Below, piece after piece: positions 17,103 to 26,236 of a DNA stretch of 64,000 nt. Position numbers and translations under genes: made by a program. Origin of the DNA: JBGPLJ01 sp963826145. Lineage in GTDB: Bacteria; Pseudomonadota; Gammaproteobacteria; Steroidobacterales; Steroidobacteraceae. The stretch lies in the NCBI GenBank assembly GCA_963826145.1, contig CAWGVW010000001.1:62001-126000 (forward strand), given 5' to 3'. Below the pieces are notes generated by a model. That model was not told the origin of the DNA and made no database searches. It saw nothing but the letters and a program-made list of their open reading frames with translations. Position 1 is the stretch's first letter; every line of letters begins with the position of its first letter.

Positions 17103-18587
17103 CTAATTCTTTGGCGGGTCGACGCGCACCGGAATATAGATCTGGTTGTCTTCGCGCTGCACGAGGAGCGCCACCGTCTTCGAGCTCTTGCTCGTCGCGG
17201 CTGACAGCTCCGCGACGCTGGCGACTTTGTTGCCATTCACGCCAAGGATGATGTCGCCGGGTTGGACCCCGGCGCGGGCCGCGGGTCCCGAAACGTCCTC
17301 GACCAGGAGTTTGCCGTCCGTTTCGGCCTGCTGCTGTTCGTCCGCCGTCAGCGGGCGCACGGAGAGGCCGAGCTTGTTCGGTTCCTGGCGGAGCGAGGCT
17401 TTTGCGACGCGCTCCGGCGTTTCCTGCAGTTCCGCGATCTTGACGTCGAAGGTCTTGCTGGCGCCCTTGCGGAAAACATCGATCGAAGCGCTGCTGCCGG
17501 GCTTGAGGCCGGCAACGAGCGTTGGCAGCGCCGTCGAGCGCTCGACATCCTGGCCGTTGATCTTGAGGATCACGTCGCCCGGCTCGATGCCGGCCTTTGC
17601 AGCGGGGCCGTCCTTCTCGACGGAGCTCACGAGCGCGCCGTGCGGGCGGTCGAGGCCAAAGGATTCGGCGAAGTCCTGGTTCACGTCCTGGATGGTGACG
17701 CCGATGCGGCCGCGGCTCACCTTGCCGTATTTCACGAGCTGATCCTTCACGCCGACCGCGACGTCGATCGGAATCGCGAACGAGATGCCCATGTAGCCGC
17801 CGCTCTGGCTGTAGATCTGGGAATTGATGCCAATCACTTCGCCCCGCATGTTGAAGAGCGGGCCGCCGGAGTTGCCCGGATTCACGGGCACGTCGGTCTG
17901 GATGAAAGGCGTGTAGTTGTCGTTCGGGAGCGAGCGTGATGTTGCACTCACGATGCCCGCGGTGACGCTGTTTTCGAGTCCGAAGGGCGAGCCGATCGCG
18001 ACCACCCATTCACCTGGCTTCACCTTGCCCGGGTCGCCGATCGTCACGGTCGGCAGATTCTTCGCGTCGACCTTGATCACGGCGACATCGCTCTTGCGGT
18101 CGATGCCGACCACCGTCGCCGACAGTTCGCGACGGTCGCTCATGCGCACCGTCACTTCGGAGGCGTCCGCGACGACATGGGCATTCGTCAGGATGTAGCC
18201 GTCGGAGCTGATGATGAATCCGGAACCGAGACCGCGGTTCGGCTGCTGCTGGCCGCGCGGCGCGCCGCGAAAGCGCTTGAAGAAATCGTAGAACGGATCA
18301 TCGGGGCTCAGGTTTGGGCCGCCGAATTCGGCCGTCGGCTGCAACTTTTCGATGACGCTGACATTCACGACCGCGGAGCCGTAGCGGTCCACAAGCACGG
18401 TGAAGTCGGGGAGCGAGCCGGAGTAATTGATGGCCGGGGCGGGAGCCGCGGCTGCGGCGATGACCGGAGCGTTGCCGGCCGGCTTGGCCGCCGCAACATC
18501 GGTCGTCGCAGCCTGCGAACAGGCGGAAACCAGCAGGGCGGTGAGGGTGAGCCCTGCGAGATTCAATGAAAATAGCTTCATGTTCAA
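17103..18587 (-). CDS. DegP/DegQ-type (HtrA) periplasmic serine protease with two PDZ domains
   Basis: The 494-residue protein degrades or refolds damaged envelope proteins. It begins with a lipoprotein-like signal (LVSAC, Cys23), unusual for DegP, followed by an Ala/Pro-rich linker. The trypsin-like domain has the triad H137 (TNAHVV), D167 (SDVAVIKV) and S240 (NPGNSGGPLFN). Two PDZ domains follow, at about 300-390 and 400-490, each with a GDVILKINGQ or GDIILGVNGN carboxylate loop. The length fits the family. A classic terminator lies downstream. It sits just after the AcvB gene on the same strand with a 20-base gap, so partial co-transcription is possible. Confidence 0.95.
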   Translation of the reverse strand: MNMKLFSLNLAGLTLTALLVSACSQAATTDVAAAKPAGNAPVIAAAAAPAPAINYSGSLPDFTVLVDRYGSAVVNVSVIEKLQPTAEFGGPNLSPDDPFYDFFKRFRGAPRGQQQPNRGLGSGFIISSDGYILTNAHVVADASEVTVRMSDRRELSATVVGIDRKSDVAVIKVDAKNLPTVTIGDPGKVKPGEWVVAIGSPFGLENSVTAGIVSATSRSLPNDNYTPFIQTDVPVNPGNSGGPLFNMRGEVIGINSQIYSQSGGYMGISFAIPIDVAVGVKDQLVKYGKVSRGRIGVTIQDVNQDFAESFGLDRPHGALVSSVEKDGPAAKAGIEPGDVILKINGQDVERSTALPTLVAGLKPGSSASIDVFRKGASKTFDVKIAELQETPERVAKASLRQEPNKLGLSVRPLTADEQQQAETDGKLLVEDVSGPAARAGVQPGDIILGVNGNKVASVAELSAATSKSSKTVALLVQREDNQIYIPVRVDPPKN

Positions 18588-18607
18588 AGTCCTGCGGATC
18601 GATTTAT

Positions 18608-20119
18608 TCAGTGGGGGCGCGTTAGGGACTGTGCGTAGACATTGGGCGCCAGAACAAGTTTCAGGTCGGGGTCTGACCCCACCGGGGCCGGACCCCAGGC
18701 AATGGATTGTGGCACAGAGGCCTCAGGCAAGCCCTCCAGGATGATGCGGGCGAGGTTCTCGTAGTCGCCGCCAAAATGATGGCCGCCGGTGAGCTTCACC
18801 ACGCTGAAATCCCCGGGGGCGAGTTCCGGGCAGATCGAATCGTCGTCATCCTCGCCGTAGATGCAGGCGACGGAGCTGCCGCGGAGTTTCTCCGCTTCCG
18901 GCAGGATCGGCGCGCCGCCCGTCGGTGTCCCGAGCCAATGCGAGACGTGAAACTCGAAGAAGGCTTCGTGGCCGGGGCCGAGCAGCACTGTATGCGCGAT
19001 ATGCGTGCGCGTGACGGGCGAGAGCCGATTCACCATGAACGGCAGTGTGTCGGCGCCTTGCGAGTAGCCGACCAGAATGACTCGGTCGCGCCGCCACGCG
19101 GCGGCATAGTGATCGATCACGCGCCCGAGATCGCGGCTGCTTTCATCGGGCGTGCGCGCTTCCCAGAAATACTTGAGCGAGTCCCAGCCGACTACGGGGA
19201 TGCCTCGCTGTGCGAAGGCCGTCGAGAGGTCGCGATCGATGCCGACCCAGCCGCCGTCGCCCGACAGAATCACCGCGAATTCGCGCCGCTCGGTGACTGC
19301 TGCGGGCACTTCGATGAGCGGCAGATCGCTCACTGCGGGCGGCAGCGCCGGGGTTGACCCGACGCGGCGCGCGGCTATGCGCTGATAAGCAGCGCGGTAT
19401 TGCGGCATCCAGTTGCGTTCGACGGAGTAGCCGTGACCGACGTGCGGCAGCATTACGAGTTCTGCTCCCGGCACCCGCGCTACGAAGTCCTGCGTGGGGC
19501 CCGGCAGGCAGACCTGGTCGATCGCACCCTGGAGTGCTATCCAGCGACCTTTGATATGCGAAGCGGGCAGCAGATTGAATCCGTTGTGCTTCGGCAGCGG
19601 TTCCGACACAAGGCCCGTGCCCTTGCAGAGCGGCTGCCTCACCTCGAGGTCCGGGCAGAACCCGAGACTCAGCGCGCCGACGAAGGTGCCGATCGGCGCC
19701 TGCGCGAGCGTGCCGTAGACGAGTGTCGCGCCCGAGGAGTAGCCGACGAGAATCGGCTCACGGTACTTCTTCACGGCGTATTTCGCCTCGAGGACATGGC
19801 CCAGGCGCTCAAAGTCCACGTCCGGCGTCGAACAGGCGTCATGCGATTGATTGAGCGCGGCAAGGTAGTGCGTGATGTCGACGCCGGCGACGAGCGCGCC
19901 CATGTCCGAAAGCGCCTGCGCCATGCCGACGACGCCCTGATTCCAGCCGCCATCTCCCGATACGAAAAGTACTACTTCCCGCGGATCGCCCGCCGCGGGG
20001 TAAACGGTGACCTTGCCGAAGCGCGAAAGTTCGAAGGTCGAGGTTTCGCGCGCGCCCGCCGAGCAGGCGAGCAAGGCCAGGACGAGGCAGGCGGAAATTC
20101 TGCGAATGCCCTGGATCAT
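18608..20119 (-). CDS. AcvB/VirJ-family protein
   Basis: This 503-residue exported protein (signal peptide 1-23, ending SAGA-RE) has two alpha/beta-hydrolase-like halves, each opening with a VLFVSGDGGW or VILSGDGGW motif and each holding a serine elbow: VGYSSGATL and VGYSQGADT. That duplicated pattern is the AcvB/VirJ family. In Agrobacterium AcvB removes lysine from lysyl-phosphatidylglycerol made by LpiA. Here ATG 20119 overlaps the LpiA/MprF-like stop by 4 bases, so the synthase and the hydrolase are coupled. Its C-terminal codons include a GGGGTCTGACCCC palindrome (18668-18680). Confidence 0.9.
   Translation of the reverse strand: MIQGIRRISACLVLALLACSAGARETSTFELSRFGKVTVYPAAGDPREVVLFVSGDGGWNQGVVGMAQALSDMGALVAGVDITHYLAALNQSHDACSTPDVDFERLGHVLEAKYAVKKYREPILVGYSSGATLVYGTLAQAPIGTFVGALSLGFCPDLEVRQPLCKGTGLVSEPLPKHNGFNLLPASHIKGRWIALQGAIDQVCLPGPTQDFVARVPGAELVMLPHVGHGYSVERNWMPQYRAAYQRIAARRVGSTPALPPAVSDLPLIEVPAAVTERREFAVILSGDGGWVGIDRDLSTAFAQRGIPVVGWDSLKYFWEARTPDESSRDLGRVIDHYAAAWRRDRVILVGYSQGADTLPFMVNRLSPVTRTHIAHTVLLGPGHEAFFEFHVSHWLGTPTGGAPILPEAEKLRGSSVACIYGEDDDDSICPELAPGDFSVVKLTGGHHFGGDYENLARIILEGLPEASVPQSIAWGPAPVGSDPDLKLVLAPNVYAQSLTRPH
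18664..18698. repeat. Short GGGGTCTGACCCC palindrome inside the AcvB gene
   Basis: GGGGTCTGACCCC (18668-18680) followed by CCGGGGCCGG lies within the last codons of the AcvB-like gene. It shares its core with the GGGG(T/A)CAGA hairpins elsewhere in the window, but here it is coding and short, so membership in that repeat family is tentative. Confidence 0.5.
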
Positions 20120-22704
20120 GCTGCGGTGGCCGTTGTGGAGCCTGGCGGGATGACCTCGCGCGATCCGCCGGAAATGAGCGCGGTCACGTCGAGGAGAATT
20201 CGGGGCAGCGCGAGCCCGCCGGGCGCCGCAAGGAAGCGGGGCCTCCACTCAGGCAGGAATTTTTCCTTGTAGCGCTTGAGACCTTCGAAGTTGTAGAAGT
20301 CATCGCCCCAGCGATACACGAGCCGGCCGAACTTGTGCCACGCCGGCGCGAGGCGGCGGTCCTCGAGGCCGGCGAGCGGCGCCATGCCGAGATTGAACCA
20401 CTTGTAACCTCTCGCCTTGCCCCAGAGCATGAGCTCGACGAACAGAAAATCCATCACGCCCTTCGGAGCCTCGTCGGCGTAGCGCATGAGATCGACCGAG
20501 AGCTCTTCGCAGCCCGCGGTTTCCCAGAGATTTGCGAAGGCGACGATGCGTCCCTCGCGCCGCACCAGCGCTGCCGGGAGGGAGGCGAGGTAACGCTCCG
20601 AGAAGAAACCGAGTGAGAAGCCCTTCTCGACCTCATCGCGCGCAGCGAGCCAGGAATCCGAGACGCGCTTGAGCTCGCCCATCTGCCGCGCGACTTCGCC
20701 CGGCAGAATCGTCGAGAACTCGACGCCTTCGCGTGCAACCTTCCGGTGCGATTGCCTCAGGTGCGCGCGCTGGGGACCGTCGAGCGAAAAAAGACCGAGA
20801 TTGACGCGCGCTTCTTCGCCGAGCTTGCTGAAGCTCAAGCCGAGATCGACGTAGAGGGGAAGGTGATCCGGGCTCACCTGGTAGAAGACCGGCCAGGCGC
20901 CGAAGCGATCGCAGCGCTCCCGGTAGTCCCAGGCGAGTTCCTCGAACTCCGTCGGCGGACCGATAGGATCGCCCATGGCGACCCAGCTGCGTCCCGAGAT
21001 GCCGTACATGATGAAGGCGTTCCGCCGCTCGCTGAAGAGCAGGTGCTTGTCGCCGAGGAGCGCAAGATGCGCGGCGCTGTCCGTCGACCTGCCGATCACG
21101 GATTCAGCGGCGGCGAGTGATTCCTCGCTCACGCTCACGGTGCGCGGGCGGGCCGGCCGCAGCAGCCGCCACAGGCCGAAGAACCCGGCGAGCATGATGA
21201 CGAGAAGACTCGCCCGCAGGACCCGCGGCGCATTCGCATCGAATGCGAAACGCCACCAGAGGTCGCTGTTGTAGGCGACATGCCGGTGGGCGATGAGGGC
21301 GAGCCAGATCGAGGTTGCGATCGCAACGATCACACTCGCCGACCAGCCTGCGGAGAAACGCTCCTCGAGAAACGAAGCGCGTCGATGGAACTGTGCGCGC
21401 GCCGAAAGGATGGCAACGAGCATGAGACTCAATACGACGGCTTCCTCGTAGTCGAGTCCCTTCAGGAGCGAGGCGAAGATGCCCGTGATCAGCATCCAGG
21501 CGGTCACGTGCCAGGCGCCATCGAGCCGCAGCGAGAGCCCTCGGGCGAGGATGAGGAGCCCGACACCCGCGGCACTGCCGACGAGATGAGAGAGCTCGAG
21601 GACCGGAAGCGGCACAATCCCGTGCAGCATGCGCAGCCGCTCATCGAGCGCGGGCGTTGCCCCCGAGAAGAGCAACACGACGCCGCCGGCGAACGTCATC
21701 AGCGCAATGCCCTGCGGCGTGAGGCTCGCGAGCCAGCGACGGGTCGCGGCGCCGGCATTCAGCATGGTTGCACGATGCCGCCAGGCTTCGTGCGCCAGCA
21801 TCGCGGTGAGCGAGAGCAGGAACGGCAGCACGTAGTAGATCACGCGGAACGCGAGCAGCGATCCGAGAAGCGAGTGCGTCGGAACATCCGGCATGAGGAG
21901 CAGCAGGACGGATTCGAACACGCCGAGGCCGCCCGGCACCGTGCTCACGACGCCCGCCACCATGCCGATGAGATAGAGCGCGACGAAGGAGACATAGTGG
22001 ACTTGCGCATCCGGAGGCAGCAGCACGTAAAGCGAGCCCGAGACGAGCGTGAGATCGACCATGGACAGCACGAGCTGCAGGCCGGTCGTCCCGGGCGAGG
22101 GGAGCTTCACCTGCCAGCCGCGAAACTCGAACGGCGCCTTGCGCAGCACGGTGAGCACCACGTAGGCGGCGACGCCGCTCAGCATGAGAAGCCCGAGCGC
22201 AAAGACAACGGCGGAATCGAGGTGCAGGAGCGTCGCCGAACGATGCGCGGTGCGTACCAGCGTGATGCCGAGGAGCGTCCCGGTGCCGAGCGCAAAGGTG
22301 AGCGTCGAAAAAGCAACGATCTGTGCGATCTCGCTCGCCGACAGGCCGAGGAGCGAATACGAGCGATAGCGCACGGCGCCGCCCGACAAGGTTGCAAGAC
22401 CCACGTTGTGGCCCACCGCATAGGCGACGAACGAAGTCAGCGCCGGCGTGACATAGCCGAGGCTGCGCCCCGCGTTTCGAACCGCAAGGACTTCGAAGCT
22501 CGTCAGCACGAGGTAGCTGCCTGCGGCAAGCGCACCGCTCAGGAGCAGGGTCGACCACGGGATCGAATAGAACTGATCGAGGACGTCCCTGAGGCGCAGC
22601 GAGTGTGTCAGCCGCGCCAGCACGACGAGTGCGAGTGCCAGGACAACGACGCTCGCGATCGGGCCGAGCCACTTCCTGTAATCGTGCTGATTGGCTACGT
22701 TCAA
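20116..22704 (-). CDS. LpiA/MprF-type phosphatidylglycerol aminoacyltransferase and flippase
   Basis: The 862-residue protein has an N-terminal polytopic membrane domain (at least 12 predicted segments across residues 10-530) and a cytoplasmic DUF2156/GNAT-like domain (about 540-840) with GISGRSWVAMGDPIG, VSPDHLPLYVDLGLS and a C-terminal KEKFLPEWRPR block. This is the MprF/LpiA layout: transfer of an amino acid (usually lysine) from tRNA to phosphatidylglycerol, then flipping to the outer leaflet, giving resistance to cationic peptides and acid. It is directly followed by AcvB, as in Agrobacterium and Rhizobium. The amino acid used is not deducible. Confidence 0.93.
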   Translation of the reverse strand: MNVANQHDYRKWLGPIASVVVLALALVVLARLTHSLRLRDVLDQFYSIPWSTLLLSGALAAGSYLVLTSFEVLAVRNAGRSLGYVTPALTSFVAYAVGHNVGLATLSGGAVRYRSYSLLGLSASEIAQIVAFSTLTFALGTGTLLGITLVRTAHRSATLLHLDSAVVFALGLLMLSGVAAYVVLTVLRKAPFEFRGWQVKLPSPGTTGLQLVLSMVDLTLVSGSLYVLLPPDAQVHYVSFVALYLIGMVAGVVSTVPGGLGVFESVLLLLMPDVPTHSLLGSLLAFRVIYYVLPFLLSLTAMLAHEAWRHRATMLNAGAATRRWLASLTPQGIALMTFAGGVVLLFSGATPALDERLRMLHGIVPLPVLELSHLVGSAAGVGLLILARGLSLRLDGAWHVTAWMLITGIFASLLKGLDYEEAVVLSLMLVAILSARAQFHRRASFLEERFSAGWSASVIVAIATSIWLALIAHRHVAYNSDLWWRFAFDANAPRVLRASLLVIMLAGFFGLWRLLRPARPRTVSVSEESLAAAESVIGRSTDSAAHLALLGDKHLLFSERRNAFIMYGISGRSWVAMGDPIGPPTEFEELAWDYRERCDRFGAWPVFYQVSPDHLPLYVDLGLSFSKLGEEARVNLGLFSLDGPQRAHLRQSHRKVAREGVEFSTILPGEVARQMGELKRVSDSWLAARDEVEKGFSLGFFSERYLASLPAALVRREGRIVAFANLWETAGCEELSVDLMRYADEAPKGVMDFLFVELMLWGKARGYKWFNLGMAPLAGLEDRRLAPAWHKFGRLVYRWGDDFYNFEGLKRYKEKFLPEWRPRFLAAPGGLALPRILLDVTALISGGSREVIPPGSTTATAA

Positions 22705-22839
22705 CGCTGAACCTTGAGGCGGTTTGGCGGGCGAGATTGAACGCTTCGGGCCCCCGGATCGATTACGAAAGCTTAAGCGACTGCCGCCGCGGGCGGAATG
22801 GGTGCCTGCGGGCGGTTCGCGACACTTTCATGCGCTGAT

Positions 22840-23622
22840 TCAGCGTTTGCGGGCCGCACGCCGCCGGGCGCGCGGCCGCGCCTTGGTCGTGCGCTTGCGC
22901 GCCGATGACCGGGCCTTCGGCTTGGCACGACTGCGGTAACTGCGTACTTCATCGTGCGGTATGACGTGGTCATCGGCTTGCGCTGCCGCCAGCCATTCGC
23001 CGAGGAGCGGATCGCTCAGCACCGTTTCCAGGTAATCGCGCGATCGCGAGGAAAGCTCGCCCCCATACGTACGAAAGCGCAGCGCGACTGGCGCGAACAT
23101 CGCGTCCGCTGCCGTGTATTCGCCGAAGAGCCACGCGCCGCCCGCGCCGAACCGGTGGCGGGTTCCCGCCCAGATGCGGTCTATGCGTTCGATGTCGATT
23201 GCCAGTTCCGGTGTCAACCGGACCTTCACGTTCCGTGCCCGGATGTTCATCGGGCAGAGCGCCCGCAAAGTCTGAAATCCGGAGTGCATTTCGGCGGCGA
23301 TGGAACGCGCATGTGCGCGTGCCGTGGCATCCGCCGGCCACACACGCGGTTCCGCGCCCGGCACATCGCTACGCCAGCGGCCAATCTGATCCGCGGCATA
23401 CTCGGCGATAGCGAGCGAGTCCCAGACACGCACGTCGCCGTCGATGAGCACGGGCACACGGCCTGATGGACTGTATTTCGAGATTTCCTGCTGGAACTGC
23501 TCGGTGTCGAGCTGCAGCACGACCTCCTCGAAATTCACGCCGAGGTGTTTGAGCAGGATCCAGGGGCGCAGGGACCAGCTGGAATAGTTCTTGGTTCCGA
23601 GAACGAGCAGGGGCTGGGCCAT
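22840..23622 (-). CDS. Glutathione S-transferase with Lys/Arg-rich C-terminal tail
   Basis: The 260-residue protein has a thioredoxin-like N-domain (VLGTKNYSSWSLRPWILLKH, SGRVPVLIDGDVRVWDSLAI) and an all-helical C-domain with the usual GEYTAADAMFAPVALRF N-cap region. Residues up to about 222 fill a normal GST; the last 38 or so (starting near SYRSRAKPKA) are almost entirely Lys, Arg and Ala, like a histone-H1 or nucleoid-protein tail. I chose ATG 23622 because the beta-strand begins there; an upstream start at 23649 would add nine residues. The tail could bind nucleic acid or acidic polymers. The gene is divergent from metZ. Confidence 0.88.
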   Translation of the reverse strand: MAQPLLVLGTKNYSSWSLRPWILLKHLGVNFEEVVLQLDTEQFQQEISKYSPSGRVPVLIDGDVRVWDSLAIAEYAADQIGRWRSDVPGAEPRVWPADATARAHARSIAAEMHSGFQTLRALCPMNIRARNVKVRLTPELAIDIERIDRIWAGTRHRFGAGGAWLFGEYTAADAMFAPVALRFRTYGGELSSRSRDYLETVLSDPLLGEWLAAAQADDHVIPHDEVRSYRSRAKPKARSSARKRTTKARPRARRRAARKR

Positions 23623-23809
23623 CAGACAGAACTCCGACACAACGGACACACACAGGGGGCGCGTACGCTAAAGGATGGGGGTGGGATGCACAAGGGAGGT
23701 GTTGCCATTTTCGGGCCATTTCAGCATGCGAAGCGCCGGCCGGGCCGCGGTTCCGTTGACGCAACAGGGGGCGCTGCCTACGCTTGTGACCAGTTGCTCA
23801 GGTGCCCGC

Positions 23810-25021
23810 ATGTCCGATCAGGATTTCCCCGAAGGTCCGCCGAAGTTCCGCCTCGCGACACTCGCCGTGCGCGCAGGCCAGTCGCGCAGTCATGAAGGCG
23901 AGCATAGCGAGGCGGTATTCACCACCTCGAGCTTTGTTTTCAAGAATGCCGCCCAGGCCGCCGCTCGCTTCATGGAGACCGAACCCGGCAACATTTACTC
24001 GCGCTTCACCAATCCGACGGTGCGTTGTTTCGAGGAACGCCTGGCGGCGCTCGAAGGCGGCGAGAGCTGTGTCGCGACTTCATCGGGGATGGCCGCGATC
24101 CTCTGTCTCGGCATGACCGTGCTCAAGGCAGGTGACCATCTGCTCTGTTCCGACGCGGTCTTCGGCTCGACCATCAATCTCATCAACCGCTATTTCCTGA
24201 AGTTCGGCGTCACCGTGGATTATGTCGCCCAGGACCGGCCCGAGGCCTGGCAGCGTGCGCTCAAAGCCAACACGCGCCTCGCATTCCTCGAAACGCCGTC
24301 GAATCCGCTCGCGAGCATTTCGGACATCCGCGCGATCGCGGACATCGTGCACAAGGGAGGAGCGCTCCTCGCCGTCGACAACTGCTTCTGCACGCCGGCG
24401 TTGCAGAAGCCCTTCGAACTCGGTGCCGACATCGTAATTCATTCCGCGACCAAGTATCTCGACGGACAGGGCCGCTGCGTGGGCGGAGCGGTCGTCGGCG
24501 GCCGTGAACTCGTGGGCCGCGACGTCTTCGGTTTCATGCGCACCGCGGGCCCCTGCATGAGCCCGATCAACGCGTGGATCTTCCTGAAAGGCCTCGAGAC
24601 GCTCGATCTGAGGATGCGGGCGCACTCCGCCGCGGCGCTCGAGATCGCTACCTGGCTCGAACGCCAACCGGGTGTGACGCGCGTTTACTACGCCGGATTG
24701 CCTTCGCACCCGCAGCACGCGCTCGCGCGCAAGCAGCAGTCCGCCTTTGGCGGCATCGTGTCGTTCGAGGTGGAAGGCGATCAGGCCGCAGCCTGGCGTT
24801 TCATCGATGCGACGCGGCTCCTGTCGATCACGGCGAATCTCGGCGATGCAAAATCGACGCTCACCCATCCGGCGACGACGACCCACGCGCGCATCACCGC
24901 CGCCGAACGCGAGCGGGCCGGCATCAAGCCGTCGCTCCTTCGCCTCTCCATCGGCCTCGAGGACATCGCGGACCTCAAGGACGACATCGAACGCGGCTTG
25001 AGAGCGACCCGGAAAAAGTGA
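23810..25021 (+). CDS. metZ: O-succinylhomoserine sulfhydrylase MetZ
   Basis: This 403-residue PLP enzyme belongs to the Cys/Met metabolism family; the closest pattern is MetZ, which makes homocysteine from O-succinylhomoserine and sulfide. PLP lysine K215 lies in SATKYLDGQGR, and typical blocks are YSRFTNPTVRCFEERLAALE, ETPSNPL and the C-terminal ITANLGDAKSTLTHPATTTH. ATG 23810 follows TCAGGTGCCCGC with a modest ribosome binding site. Its stop overlaps the GTG start of the HAD hydrolase gene. Distinguishing it from cystathionine gamma-synthase or O-acetylhomoserine enzymes would need a phylogeny. Confidence 0.88.
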   Translation: MSDQDFPEGPPKFRLATLAVRAGQSRSHEGEHSEAVFTTSSFVFKNAAQAAARFMETEPGNIYSRFTNPTVRCFEERLAALEGGESCVATSSGMAAILCLGMTVLKAGDHLLCSDAVFGSTINLINRYFLKFGVTVDYVAQDRPEAWQRALKANTRLAFLETPSNPLASISDIRAIADIVHKGGALLAVDNCFCTPALQKPFELGADIVIHSATKYLDGQGRCVGGAVVGGRELVGRDVFGFMRTAGPCMSPINAWIFLKGLETLDLRMRAHSAAALEIATWLERQPGVTRVYYAGLPSHPQHALARKQQSAFGGIVSFEVEGDQAAAWRFIDATRLLSITANLGDAKSTLTHPATTTHARITAAERERAGIKPSLLRLSIGLEDIADLKDDIERGLRATRKK

Positions 25022-25725
25022 GTTCACACCGGCCTCTTGCGCTCGCCTTCGATCTCGACAACACGCTGTGGGACATCGAGCCGGTAATGGTGCGCGCCGA
25101 GGGCGCGCTGCATGGCTGGCTCGCGCGTCATTACCCGCGCGTGACCGAACGGCATTCGATCGATTCGATGCGGGAGCGCCGGGTCGACATCGCAAGGCGC
25201 CGACCCGAGCTCGCGCACGATTTCACGGCGCTGCGCAAGCTCTCGCTCCTCGAACACGCCCAGGAGGCGGGTTATTCCGAGGCGATGGTGGAGGAGGCAT
25301 TCGAGCACTTCTATCACGAGCGCAACCAGGTCGACCTGTTCGATGACGTGTTGCCGACCCTCGAGCGCCTGCGCTCCGAGTATCGCCTGCTCGCCTTGAC
25401 GAACGGCAACGCGGACCTGAAGCGCATCGGCATCGCGCACTATTTCGAACTGATTGTCACGGCGCGGGCCGTGGGGCACGCAAAGCCCGATCCGCGGATC
25501 TTCTCTGCGCTGCTCGCGGGCGCCGCACTCACGCCGCGCGATCTGCTTTATGTGGGCGACGAACCGCTTGCCGACGTGGAAGGGCCGCGCAGCGCCGGCA
25601 TTGACGCGGTGTGGATCAATCGAAGCCGTCAGGAATGGCCCGCGGAGCTTGTGCCGCCGCGCCATACGGTGAGGACGCTCCACGAACTTGCCGACTGGCT
25701 GGTGGAAGGTACCGGGATTGGATAA
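25018..25725 (+). CDS. HAD-family hydrolase
   Basis: The 235-residue protein starts at GTG 25018 in a GTGA overlap with metZ. It has HAD motif I DLDNTLWD (nucleophile D12, acid D14), motif II LTNGN, motif III with Lys in HAKPDPRIF and motif IV VGDEPLADVEG. A helical cap lies at about 20-95. It resembles small phosphatases of the YjjG/pyrimidine nucleotidase or haloacid type; the substrate is unknown. Its last residues (GTGIG) and its stop codon are inside the left arm of a 32-bp type A hairpin. Confidence 0.9.
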   Translation: MSSHRPLALAFDLDNTLWDIEPVMVRAEGALHGWLARHYPRVTERHSIDSMRERRVDIARRRPELAHDFTALRKLSLLEHAQEAGYSEAMVEEAFEHFYHERNQVDLFDDVLPTLERLRSEYRLLALTNGNADLKRIGIAHYFELIVTARAVGHAKPDPRIFSALLAGAALTPRDLLYVGDEPLADVEGPRSAGIDAVWINRSRQEWPAELVPPRHTVRTLHELADWLVEGTGIG

Positions 25726-25782
25726 CTGGGGATTTGGGCCGCTCCCGCTCGCCCAAATCCCCAGTTATCCAATCCCGGTACC
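25708..25782. repeat. Type A hairpin: 32-bp perfect inverted repeat
   Basis: Arms 25708-25739 and 25751-25782 are perfect over 32 bp, starting GGTACCGGGATTGGATAACT, with an 11-base loop. The stop codon of the HAD gene lies in the left arm. The convergent gene ends at 25794. Arms share more than 80% of bases with the hairpin at 12150-12221. Confidence 0.95.
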
Positions 25783-25793
25783 GGTTTCGGTGG

Positions 25794-26078
25794 CTATGCC
25801 TTCGTATCGATGAGCGTGCCCAGCGTGTCGTCGACGGTTCGCATCATGCGGGCCGACGCCTGCACCTGGATCCGGTCGACGATCGACTGCACCAGCGCAT
25901 CGGCCAACACATTGGAGATATCCGTCACTTGGCTATCCGTGTCGACGTTCGCATGCGCTATTGTCTGGGCGTCGGCGGCCAGGCCGCGCATGCCGCGGGC
26001 GATTCCAGCCCGCGCACTTTCGAGTGCCGAGAGGCAGGATCCGATGCCGTTTACGTTTGCGACCTGGGTCACGTGCAA
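25794..26078 (-). CDS. Small protein resembling fused ends of a flagellar rod/hook protein
   Basis: This 94-residue helical protein reads like the two terminal helices of flagellar axial proteins without the middle: an N-terminal part with ALESARAGIARGMRGLAADA and IAHANVDTDSQ, compared with the rod pattern for alternating Ala/Asn; and a C-terminal part VQASARMMRTVDDTLGTLID, like the usual ANAKVIQTADEMLGTLLDI end. No flagellar genes are nearby. It could be a small motility-related or unrelated coiled-coil protein. The resemblance is by eye only. It is convergent with the HAD gene across a type A hairpin. Confidence 0.65.
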   Translation of the reverse strand: MHVTQVANVNGIGSCLSALESARAGIARGMRGLAADAQTIAHANVDTDSQVTDISNVLADALVQSIVDRIQVQASARMMRTVDDTLGTLIDTKA

Positions 26079-26236
26079 GCTCCTCGTCCCACCCTGTTAT
26101 CGGCCGTAGGAGGGGGCCTACCGAATGACGATCGCCTCGGCGACTCACATTCGCGAACTTGATCACAGCCCCTCTTTCCATAATTGCGTGAACCTTGGCG
26201 CGGGCATCCTTTCCCATCCATACGTTGGGAGGCGGT

